From Stephanodiscus triporus (taxonomy: Eukaryota > Bacillariophyta > Thalassiosirophyceae > Thalassiosirales > Thalassiosiraceae), in contig JALLAZ010000921.1 of assembly GCA_036939755.1 (NCBI GenBank), forward strand, positions 1 through 11,267: a stretch of DNA of 11,267 nucleotides. Reading direction: 5' to 3'. Shown here in pieces: positions 1-7,837 of the stretch. The notes under the pieces are model-generated. The model made no database searches. It was not told the origin of the DNA and saw nothing but the letters and a program-made list of their open reading frames with translations. A program made the translations under genes and the position numbers. How positions within the stretch are numbered: the stretch's first letter is position 1; each line of letters opens with the position of its first letter.

Positions 1-79
1 CGTCCTAATGTGGGACTGCGTAGATAAATAAGTACTTCGAGTACCTATGTAATCCTAATAACGTAACAAAGACGAAAAT

Positions 80-391
80 TCACAAGCGCCAGTCATCGGA
101 GCTGGTAGAGATCACAGAAGTAAGTGGGGTGTCCAGAACGACATTTTCGTTGCCATCCTCATCCCCAAACGCATGCAGAGCATTGAGTCAAGAAAATCCT
201 CCTACTATTTGACAAAAGGCGCGGAAGTTCTTCCTCTGCTCGTCTTCGTCCGCGTCGCCATCATCATCTTCACCATTTTGGAAGAAGCAGCACTCTAGTA
301 ATTTTCTCAACTAGACAACATCTGCAACCGCCTTGGCCGGATATAGAGACTAGCCGAACCTTATCAACTCGGCCTTTGTTAAGGTCGACAT
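80..391 (-). pseudogene. Decayed reading frame of unknown family, with three internal stops
   Basis: Read from an ATG at 391 down to a TGA at 80-82, one constant frame (104 codons) gives protein-like sequence: an opening MSTLTKAELIRFG, a middle SLYPAKAVADVV, an acidic run GEDDDGDADEDEQRKNFRAF, and an ending STSSDDWRL. Three stops interrupt it: two TAG and one TGA, each explicable by a C-to-T change from CAG or CGA. The segments on both sides of each stop stay in the same frame, which suggests a point-mutated relic rather than random DNA. A spliced gene is possible, because the stops could lie in short introns, but no strong donor and acceptor pair removes all three. The family is not recognised. 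The upstream glutaredoxin is divergent to it and uses TAG as its own stop, so a variant genetic code is unlikely. Confidence 0.35.
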
Positions 392-490
392 GTTCCGTTG
401 TTCTCTTCCATGACCAAGCAACTCAACTGGTCAAACAATTCGTGGCGACGGGGCGGGGCCGGCGGCGCGGCTCGCCCATCCAGCAACTCA

Positions 491-521
491 ATTTTTCGGC
501 GGGAAGTCAGGCTTTCCCGCC
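491..521 (+). promoter_or_regulatory. E2F-like inverted element, copy 1
   Basis: The element contains GGCGGGAA at 498-505 and TTCCCGCC at 514-521, a perfect 8-base inverted repeat with an 8-base spacer. TTTCCCGC at 513-520 fits the known E2F/DP consensus TTTSSCGC. It lies about 180 bases upstream of the glutaredoxin ATG. Binding is inferred only. Confidence 0.4.
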
Positions 522-581
522 TACGATATGGTAGTACCATGCGCACAGATGATGATGCGCACGTACGTATGTACGTCCATC

Positions 582-610
582 ATTTTTCGGCGGGAAACAG
601 GCTTTCCCCC
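582..610 (+). promoter_or_regulatory. E2F-like element, copy 2
   Basis: This is a near copy of the element at 491-519: the same ATTTTTCGGCGGGAA start and the same CAGGCTTTCCC block, with a one-base gap and a change at the end. GCGGGAAA at 590-597 is the complement of TTTCCCGC, an E2F-type site. The right inverted arm is damaged (CCCCC replaces CCCGCC). It lies about 90 bases before the glutaredoxin ATG. Confidence 0.4.
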
Positions 611-700
611 AAAAATAATACTCCTAACAGACTCCGCCCGGCGGCCCGCCCCGCCCAACAAAAAACTCCCTCGTGGATGAGACAAACCCCCCCCATCATC

Positions 701-1586
701 ATGCGAGTTCTCGTAGCGCTGTGCATCGCCTCGTTCGCAGTCCTCGCCCGTCCATTCGCACCGGCGCGGCGACTCGCCGTCCCACGGCGCACGTCATCGC
801 TAGGGGCGGAAGGCAGTCCCCTCGATGGCCTGTTCTCCTTTGTGAAGGATGGCAAGGCAAAATTCGTCAAGTCCATCGCGGGAGAGTATGATGCCGTGGC
901 TGTGAGGGGTAAAATCGACAAGTTGATTGTTGATAATCCCGTCCTTATGCTCTCTTTCACCACCTGACCGTATTGTATCAAGGGTGAGGGGACTTGAAAT
1001 TCGTGTAATTATGTGCCTCCGCCAAAAACATCTCCCGTCCATCGTCTGCGTTTGCACGCCTCTAACTTTCCGCATTCCGGATTACGATATAATCTCGCGT
1101 TCCATCCGTCCGCTCCCAATAGCGAAAGCGATCCTCGACGAAAAGGGCGCCCGGTATACAGTCGTTGAGCTCGACAAGGAATCGGACGGGAAGGCGGTGC
1201 GCGCCGAGATGGGGCAGATGCTTGGCAGGACTTCCGTGCCGGCGATTTGGTGAGTCTTCCCGACGAGCGCACGCGTCTCTATTCGTTTCGCGCCTACTGC
1301 CGCCATCGTCGATGGCGTCGTTCTTTGACAGCCGCCTCGTGGCGAAATCCCAATCCCGCTCTCTCGTTTTGATGTCGCGCTCGGATGTTGGGGTATTTCT
1401 CATTCATTTCCTGATCAGTGGCATTATTCCGACCGACCATACTCTTCTTTTTACTCTTTTTCTTCTAGGATCAACCGCGAGTTCATCGGTGGATGCAACG
1501 ACGGTCCTCCTAAGTACGGTGGCATCAACAACCTGAACTCCCAAAATAAGCTGGAGGGCATGCTGAAATCGGCTGGTGCGATCTAG
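701..1586 (+). CDS. Plastid-targeted glutaredoxin with probable selenocysteine (U-P-Y-C) active site
   Basis: The product is a glutathione-dependent thiol oxidoreductase with a thioredoxin fold. Exons are 701-983, 1123-1249 and 1469-1586. The introns start GTGAGG and GTGAGT and end AATAG and TCTAG. The protein is 175 residues if the in-frame TGA at 965-967 is read as selenocysteine at residue 89. Residues 1-21 form a hydrophobic signal segment ending in ARPFAP, which resembles the diatom ASAFAP plastid motif; a basic transit stretch follows (22-31). The active site is U89-P90-Y91-C92, followed by IKAKAILDEKGARYTVVELD. TSVP at 131-134 supplies the cis-Pro. GGCNDG at 144-149 is the glutathione-binding region. 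If the TGA were a stop, the product would end just before the active site, although the fold continues in register across the codon and two splices. A sequencing or point change from TGC or TGT is the alternative. The SECIS-like fold downstream favours selenocysteine. Confidence 0.85.
965..967 (+). other. In-frame UGA at the catalytic position, read as selenocysteine
   Basis: TTC ACC ACC TGA CCG TAT TGT gives F-T-T-U-P-Y-C. In glutaredoxins the first Cys of CPYC is the nucleophile that attacks the glutathione mixed disulfide, which is where a selenocysteine would matter. The resolving Cys is an ordinary TGT. The splice donor follows 17 bases after the TGA. Confidence 0.75.
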
Positions 1587-1668
1587 CTGGTAGACGGTAC
1601 TGGGGAATACGAATGGCTGGGTGCGGTGATAAAAACGAAGATAGGGCTAGATGCTCACACATCCCTGA

Positions 1669-1738
1669 GCGATGTCGAATGACGTTCATGACTTCGGCAA
1701 TGATATGTTGTTTGTGTCATGAATCGAGAGCACAATGC
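1669..1738 (+). ncRNA. Candidate SECIS element in the glutaredoxin 3' UTR
   Basis: The element begins 83 bases after the stop codon. Lower helix: 1669-1675 with 1732-1738 (one A-A mismatch, one G-U). Internal loop: 1676-1679 opposite 1729-1731. Non-canonical quartet: T1680 G1681 A1682 C1683 opposite C1725 G1726 A1727 G1728, giving the tandem G-A and A-G pairs expected of a SECIS core, with an unpaired A1679 before it. Upper helix: 1684-1692 with 1716-1724, nine consecutive pairs including one G-U, then a weaker extension 1693-1698 with 1710-1715 (two mismatches). Apical loop: 1699-1709, opening with AA as in canonical SECIS elements. The 15 positions between quartet and AA are slightly more than usual. 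This was folded by eye. Confidence 0.7.
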
Positions 1739-3179
1739 GCAAATAGATGTGCTGGAGTAAATTGGATTCTCTGATGAAAGTATGGTATGGTATTACCAAG
1801 TAAGGCCGAGAGCGCACGGCTGAAAATATCTCATACTCTAGACAAAATAATTAAAGTAAGTAATGAATTTGTTTCTTCATGAACAAGATGACCCGCTTCA
1901 ACATAGAATCAAAGTATTTGCTAGTTAATTTATCACTGTCCCTGCAATGCTAGAGTTGTCATTAGCAGGTGTAACACTTATGTGTTTGGCACAAGGTGGT
2001 CATCATCTAGTGATGCCACCCATCGTCATCATGAATGGTACAATAGTAGCTTGGAGATTGTGATGTGGCATCTGGCAATCTTTATTTCGAGCTGTTCACC
2101 ACTCTTTCAAAAGAATGGGCAGACTAACGATGGTTACCAGTGGCAGACAGGGCTGGCAGAATAATCTAGGTTGTAATTTTGGCCTGGAAGATTAGATCTT
2201 CTTCCATGATGAATCCAAGCTCATTGGTCAGGTATGTAGGGAGGTATGTGAGGATGTGCAATATTTTCTGCCATATTCTGCATCACAAAATGGAAAAACA
2301 AAATGTTCTCTAAAAAAGTAACATATTTTGATCTATTTAGAGACCAAATAATTATTATTACTCTACAAGATTTATTCCCCAAGCTCTATCTATCATATCA
2401 TAGTCATCCATATGACCCAGATAATGATAGCATACATAGCATACTATTTTCGAATACCTAATTTAGGACCTAATTCTGCAACAGTCTGTGTAATGATGCT
2501 CTAGGGTATCTCACTAAAAGGTACATATGCATATCATGTAAACCCTATCATACGACAAAAAGATCCTCTCGGCACAAAAATTAATTCAACATTGATACTG
2601 TTGCTGCATTAATGGGTTCCTGACAGACGATTGATTGCTAAAACGACTGACAGTTACCACCGCCGATGCCGCCCAGACCCAGATGGGTAATTGGATTATT
2701 CCGTGGTTTACCATTATTGATCAATAGGTGGGTCATCGCGTCTGCATTGACTTTGGCAGGAAGGTAAATTGATCCTTTGACGAGCCGCTTTTAAATATAG
2801 CAGGTGTGGAACACGTTTGTTTGTTTGACATAGTGAGTTTGATTTTTGGTAGAAATGAGGTTGATTTTTGCAAGAAATGAGAGTTTTTGATTTTCGGTCG
2901 GAATTCAGTTTGGAATCTGGCGGGTCGATGGCTCCCGAACGGACAAATAATAATCTTTGAACGGTGAACAAAATTTGATGCCAGGTCGTGTTACTGTTTG
3001 CCTCATCTCTGACCGAGGCAGGATGAACGTGCACGGATGACGAAAACATGATGGTGAATGTTGAAACAGAGGAGAGAGAAGCGTAGTAATTTTAATGTTG
3101 CATTTCACACCATCTAAAAGAGATTTCGTCATCAATACTTACAGCCTATTGCGCGAAGCATAGAATACAACCCAGAATC
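1739..3179. other. AT-rich intergenic region, no convincing gene
   Basis: The stretch holds the rest of the glutaredoxin 3' flank and the upstream region of the LRR gene. I see no conserved protein, tRNA or rRNA. A plus-strand frame at 1982-2164 and minus-strand frames at 2714-3049 and 2905-3135 are open but of unremarkable composition and overlap each other. A short tandem repeat lies at 2839-2881. No clear TATA box or initiator could be fixed for the LRR gene. Confidence 0.5.
2839..2881 (+). repeat. Two-copy 22-base tandem repeat
   Basis: TTGATTTTTGGTAGAAATGAG at 2839-2859 and TTGATTTTTGCAAGAAATGAG at 2861-2881 differ at two of 21 positions. A decayed third start (TTTTTGATTTTCGG) follows to about 2897. 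No function is apparent. Confidence 0.6.
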
Positions 3180-5359
3180 ATGGGTCGGAGAATAATACGC
3201 ACTGCCCTGCTAAGTCTGGGAGCAGGAGCAATCGCCTCTAAATCAGCCGCTGTTAGCGAATCGAATCGAGGCCAACTGCGGCGACAGGCAAGACAAACCT
3301 CATCATCATCGCAGCAACAACAGCAGCAGGGGCTCGATGCATCTCTTGCGGGTAATCGCCGACTCACTGAGTCAAACAAGTCCCCTCCGGATGCTATAGA
3401 AGAAAAGTCTCGTCGTTTCTTTAAGCCGTCATCTCATGAAGAGCTATATTTAGACATGCGCGAACTCATCCTCGAGTTGAATGTCGACATGAGCATGAGC
3501 ACCACCATGGCGCCCGAGCCAGCGCCAGTACAAACGAGCACGCCCTCTATCGATTGCGCCAATGCGGAAACGTGCGCGAACCGTCTGCTTGAACAAATTT
3601 TTCAGGTGAGCGAGCGTGTGGGCACCACTGAGGCCCAATCGGATCAAATGTCGCCGCAGAGCAAGGCACGTGACTGGATTATCGAGGAGTGCGACGCCGT
3701 CACTCCCATCGAATATTGCGGCGAAACGCAGCTAATCTTGAACGAGCAGCGCTATGCTCTGGCTGTCATGTACTTTTCGCTAGGCGGGGACGAGTGGAAT
3801 GTGGGATCCAATCCAGGTCCCGACAAAAGTGCAGGTCCGGGGAAGTGGCTCAGTGGGCTGAATTATTGTGATTGGGGTAGCGAAATTACTAGTGCAAATG
3901 GGAGTTATGACCAGATGGTTTGCGATGAATTCGGCAATGTGCTATACCTCAATTTGCGTGAGTTCTTGAGTTGGGATGTATTGTAACCTTGGCTTGTGAT
4001 GACAAATCGTTACCTATCTGCAATTACTAATCAGTCTTATTCTACTGTCCTCGTTACAGAATCCAACAACATGGTCGGAGAAATCCCACCAGAAATCGGT
4101 GTCCTAGTCTACATGGAGTCTTACATATCATTTTTCAACGCCCAATCCGGCCCCATACCCACAACCCTCGGTCTATTAAAACTCCTCGAAACATTCGACG
4201 TCGAATCCAATAACATGGAAGGCGATCTCTTTCAACCCGAGTACATCGGCCTAGATGGTTTGACAAATATTGTCAATTTCAGGGCAAGTATCAACAACTT
4301 CGGTGGAACCATACCCAGCGATATTGGCATGTGGACAAGGTTGCAAAATCTGTGGTTTGCTGAAAATGAGATTACTGGGACGATTCCTAGCGAGGTTGGA
4401 TATCTGGTCGATATGGGTGAGTATATACTAGGCCGAAAGTTGACTTTGACTCGGATGTCTTGGCAATCGCAGCTGATCCGAATCCATCCTTTCCTTGCAT
4501 CTTTCGTTGTTAATAGAGGCATTCCTTTTCTACACTAATCAGATCTCTGGAACCATTCCAACTGAGATTGGCAATCTTGATAAGCTCTACTGGTTGGACA
4601 TGGAAAACAATCAAATCGACGGTACGATACCCGAAGAATTATACTCCAACCTTGCGCTCGAGACGGTGGTCTTGAAGAATAACTCATTGACTGGCACGAT
4701 TTCCGAGCTGGTGGGCAACTTGAACATGCTGACCTCCTTCTGGGTAAGTTTCAACGAGATTACTGGTACAATACCAACGGGATTCAATAACTTGCTCAGC
4801 CTTGAGGAGCTCGAGCTGCAGTACAACCTTTTGACGGGTGTAATACCCGAAGAATTCGGCAATTTGGAATCAATTGCGTTCATTTCCGCCGAGAATAATA
4901 TGTTAACAGGGACTATACCCAGTGGTCTCTTCAGCGATAATTTACCAGGACTGAGAATATTATACCTGAACAATAATCGATTGACTGGAACGGTGCCAGA
5001 GAATTACGGTAGGAGTCCAAGATTGCAGGATCTCTGGATAAATGACAATTTTTTAACGGGGACATTGCCCAGTATTACTGAGGGAGAGTTCTTGTTTCTA
5101 GGTGAGTGGACATTAGGCGAATTGTTGGGAATGATGAGTGCATCATCTCACCCACGCCATCTTTCTACTCGACTTTCATCACGCAGAGGAGTTACTGTTG
5201 CAAAACAACGAATTGACTGGGGCTGTCGATGTTTCCCTTTGCCGGATCCTTAACACCACTGGAGGAAACTTGGGAAGGTTGGATGCTGATTGTCAGCCGC
5301 CCGCTGGAGGCGGTTCGCCGCAAATTACGTGTAATTGCTGCACAACATGCTATGAGTGA
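3180..5359 (+). CDS. Secreted leucine-rich-repeat protein, plant-type repeats, four exons
   Basis: Exons are 3180-3957, 4060-4416, 4517-5101 and 5187-5359, giving 630 residues. All three introns (102, 100 and 85 bases) start GTGAGT, end AG and lie in phase 1. Residues 1-25 are a basic then hydrophobic signal peptide. A Ser/Gln-rich stretch (about 40-52) and a low-complexity linker follow. From about 171 an N-terminal cap holds Cys pairs (CDAVTPIEYC; LNYCDWGSE; MVCDEFGNV). About 14 repeats of roughly 24 residues follow, of the plant-specific type LxxLxLxxNxLTGTIPxxxGxL (for example EAFLFYTNQISGTIPTEIG). The C-terminus is a Cys-rich cap ending TCNCCTTCYE, with no membrane segment and no kinase, so the product is probably secreted or wall-associated. 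The role (ligand binding, recognition or adhesion) is inferred from the fold. The start is chosen because it gives a signal peptide and is the first ATG of the frame. Confidence 0.9.
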
Positions 5360-6135
5360 GCGATCACGAGGGAGGATATCAAGGGAGATTGAGCTCCAAA
5401 GATTTAGTGTTTAAATGGGGAATGGTGCGTGTCCGAGAAGTACCGATTGAGGTTAGGTCTCCTTCGAAGAAATTCGAAGTCTACTCTGTATTATTCAATT
5501 TTATGTGTAGATAGCGTTGTGTGTGGGGAGAAACTTTCTGTGCAAGTAATCAATCATGTCATAATTCATACTCTAATGCATAAGTGATGATCAGTTTTTC
5601 ATGGTAAATAAACATCATATCGCTAAAATTCATCCGACTACATAGCCAGCAATCGGAGTAGAGTTAAATATGAAATGATTCGATGCGTCCATCAGAAGAA
5701 AAGCCCTAACGCATACGTCCATTTTTTTATTTGGCATCTTCCAGAGATGAAGCATTCTTCTTCTGCTGTGCATTCCAAGTTTCTTGCTCCTCTTTCGAAA
5801 ATGATTCAGCGGTATTATTTTTATTGTCATAATAGTTCCATGCAACCTATGGATTGATAGGATTGGTATAAAGCGGTGCCAGTTAAGCGCCGAAAGAGTG
5901 AGAAATGTGTCTTCTCTCGACAGAGATTGTAAAGTGATACCGGATACCGTCGATATGTCGCACGATCGAGCCTTGAACAACCCATCACCGTCATACACAT
6001 CAGAGCTGACTGCCGTGGAAATACTCATTGTAGTCAAGTACAAAGAAATACGATAGTCGTCTCCCTCCGTGGCGGGAGAACGGCCTAGTCTATACATCAC
6101 TGCGGTCTATATCCGCGCACCACGGTGGTCGGCGC
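5360..6135. other. AT-rich 3' flank of the LRR gene, no convincing gene
   Basis: The stretch includes a perfect stem-loop at 5462-5479 and an AATAAA at 5607-5612 that could be a polyadenylation signal. A minus-strand frame of 156 codons at 5630-6100 starts at an ATG and is unusually long for such AT-rich DNA. Its product shows no recognisable domain, signal peptide or membrane span, so I do not call it a gene. A small chance remains that it encodes a lineage-specific protein. Confidence 0.4.
5462..5479 (+). other. Perfect stem-loop with GAAA tetraloop in the LRR 3' flank
   Basis: CTTCGAA at 5462-5468 pairs fully with TTCGAAG at 5473-5479 around GAAA, a GNRA-type loop. It sits about 100 bases after the LRR stop codon. 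It could be a 3' UTR structure; function is unknown. Confidence 0.45.
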
Positions 6136-6546
6136 GTGCGCCGCAATCTCAATGAGGCAGACTCACCACGATTCCTACGGCCGCGACCCACGCGCCCATC
6201 CGACCAGTCTTATATTTATATCGGGTGTCAGGAGTTCGGGGGAGAGAAGAAGTCGAAAAAAAACAAGAATCGGGCTGAGGGAGCGAATACTCCGAAGGGG
6301 ATGAGAAGGGAGCGAGTGAACGCCGGCGCCGTCGCCATTTTGCCACGATTCGGCACCTCGACGTGGGCATTGGCCGGATCCCGCCACGCCGAGATGTACT
6401 CTACTCTATCATCCATCGAGCACACTTCATACTGGTCGCCGTCGACACGCACTCACTCTTCCCAGACCACTCGAAAAGGGATTCTTGAAGTCGCTTGGGC
6501 TCATTATTTATATTTATTATATACGTTTCCTTGTTCCCTTTGTTAG

Positions 6547-6582
6547 GAGTTCAAGGCTGGCCCTTTTGACGACGACGGCGAG
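6547..6582 (+). other. Possible 36-base internal exon
   Basis: The upstream side is a pyrimidine-rich tract ending TTGTTAG (6540-6546). The downstream side is GTAAGT (6583-6588), a near-consensus donor. The interior reads EFKAGPFDDDGE in one frame and SSRLALLTTTA in another. No partner exon could be fixed on either side, so this may be part of an untranslated leader or chance. Confidence 0.25.
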
Positions 6583-6637
6583 GTAAGTGGAGGTGTGGGG
6601 GCGGCGGGGTGGCTGGGGGGCGCCGCCCGGCGGGCGG

Positions 6638-6653
6638 TTAAGGATATCCTTAA
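6638..6653. repeat. 16-base perfect palindrome
   Basis: TTAAGGATATCCTTAA is identical to its own complement. One base away, CCTACGTAGG (6655-6664) is a second perfect palindrome. The pair lies about 120-145 bases before the ATG of the small membrane protein, so a binding site for dimeric regulators is possible. Confidence 0.5.
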
Positions 6654-6783
6654 GCCTACGTAGGACCTAGTATTATCCCTGCGTGGTCAAAATCTTTGCC
6701 TGTTTAGTGTCTCTCTCCACTACACTAGAGAACGTATGTAAAAGAAACAAGAAAAACAAAAGAAAGAGGCACACCGGCCAACA

Positions 6784-7092
6784 ATGGGAAATCCGCGCCG
6801 GGACGCCTTCGAGTACGGCGTCCTGATAGCGCTCACCTCCTCCATGGCAGTGGCGTACGGCCTCCTGATCGCGTACACTCAGCAGCGCACGCCCGACGGA
6901 CAGCGACGAAGGCTACCACGCGTCGACCTGGACGCGTCCGTCGACCTCGGCGAGGCCTGGGACGAGCTGAGGAAGTTCGGCGGCGGCGTGCTGTGGGGAG
7001 GAGGGGGACGGCGGGAGCAGCAGAAGGATGATGGGAGTGCCGACGAGGCTAAATCAACATCTTGCGATCGCGGAGACCGACCGCCGTCGTGA
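6784..7092 (+). CDS. Small single-span membrane protein, unknown function
   Basis: The frame encodes 102 residues from an ATG in a good eukaryotic context (ACA before, G at +4), with an in-frame TAA 51 bases upstream. A short charged N-terminus (MGNPRRDAFE) is followed by one hydrophobic segment at about 11-31 (YGVLIALTSSMAVAYGLLIAY). A basic and acidic soluble part follows (PRVDLDASVDLGEAWDELRKFG, residues about 45-66), then a Gly-rich stretch and a polar, possibly disordered tail. There is no signal peptidase site, so the segment is probably a membrane anchor. Such small one-span proteins occur in organelle complexes, but no family is recognised. It is convergent with the minus-strand gene at 7838-8620. 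A longer spliced form cannot be excluded. Confidence 0.55.
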   Translation: MGNPRRDAFEYGVLIALTSSMAVAYGLLIAYTQQRTPDGQRRRLPRVDLDASVDLGEAWDELRKFGGGVLWGGGGRREQQKDDGSADEAKSTSCDRGDRPPS

Positions 7093-7837
7093 TCGATGAT
7101 TGACGCGGAGGCGAACTCGATCGAGGGAAGGAAAAATAACGAGAAGCGCGGAAATGGAACACGGGGGAGGAGGGGATGAGGAAAGGGGAGATGCGGGGCT
7201 CTTTGTCGTGATATTTTTGGAATGCCGTACGCTCGTCAGGTCGCGTCCCCGAAGCGAGGACGCGAAATCGCGATGCGATGCCGGAGAGATTATTCGGACG
7301 ACGGAGAGTTTTGAATCTTCCCCTTTATGCGCCGGGCGGGAGTCTTCTCCCAGTTCGGGACGGAACTTTGCAAGAAACAATGAAGTCATTTGAGTCAATT
7401 CATCGACTTGTAACTTTTAATCTTACAGCGATGAGTGTAATTTTTCGAGAGGGCCAAACTTCTCATCAAACATACTCTACTCTTCATTACACGAAAGATA
7501 CATGCTGTCATAATGAAGGGAGAGCTGGCAGCGTGAATCATTCGGCCGACCGCATCAGTCGGTGTTCTCCCTCCTTCCGATATGTTTTACAACTCCTGTT
7601 AATGCCGCGGTAAAGGTTGATAATCGCATTTCCGCATGGTGATGCAACGCGTCGAGGTCGTACGGGCGGGAAGAGGACAATTCCAGTGGCCTCGAGATTC
7701 CGTTTTTCCGCTTCCCGGGGAGGCAGGAATATTACTCTACACCACAACCCTTTTTTTTTTTTCCACAGCGANCACGGGCACGGGAGATCGCGGATCCGAC
7801 GCCCCACACTTATTTCTTCGTCTTTGCGTCGTCTTCT
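7093..7837. other. Intergenic region between convergent genes
   Basis: The stretch is the 3' flank of both neighbours. Several frames stay open for 80-115 codons on either strand, but their products are Arg/Ser-rich and overlap one another, as expected of non-coding DNA. A run of T (7751-7762) followed by CCACAG resembles a plus-strand splice acceptor, but no exon follows. Position 7772 is an undetermined base (n). Confidence 0.5.

Larger units (their letters stand above)
6136..6783. other. Gene-poor segment with palindromes and a possible orphan exon
   Basis: A plus-strand frame of 136 codons (6136-6546) runs through this stretch but has no domain, and it ends exactly at a splice-acceptor-like AG. 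AT-rich TATA-like runs occur at about 6208-6223 and 6506-6524. Palindromes sit at 6119-6129 (ACCAC G GTGGT), 6131-6142 (GGCGCGTGCGCC), 6638-6653 and 6655-6664. The last 60 bases are purine-rich and lead into the ATG at 6784, so they are likely 5' UTR of that gene. Confidence 0.4.

Noticed and set aside
398..967. Upstream ATG at 398 as the start of the glutaredoxin
   Set aside because: It would add 101 residues of low-complexity sequence, cross the two E2F-like elements, and bury the plastid leader that begins at 701.
965..967. Alternative genetic code with UGA read as Cys
   Set aside because: The LRR gene ends in TGA, and the glutaredoxin uses TGT and TGC for its other Cys residues. Recoding to selenocysteine with a SECIS fits better.
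965..967. Glutaredoxin as a simple pseudogene
   Set aside because: There is only one stop and it is at the catalytic position. Splice sites, frame and family residues are intact, and a SECIS-like fold follows. A sequencing error remains possible.
580..1403. Minus-strand open frames across the glutaredoxin
   Set aside because: They are antisense to a spliced gene with clear conserved motifs and have no domain of their own.
2714..3135. Two overlapping minus-strand frames (111 and 76 codons)
   Set aside because: They have no domain, signal or splice support and cover the tandem repeat; probably chance.
4232..4973. Minus-strand frames opposite the LRR exons
   Set aside because: These are repetitive shadows of the LRR codons on the other strand.
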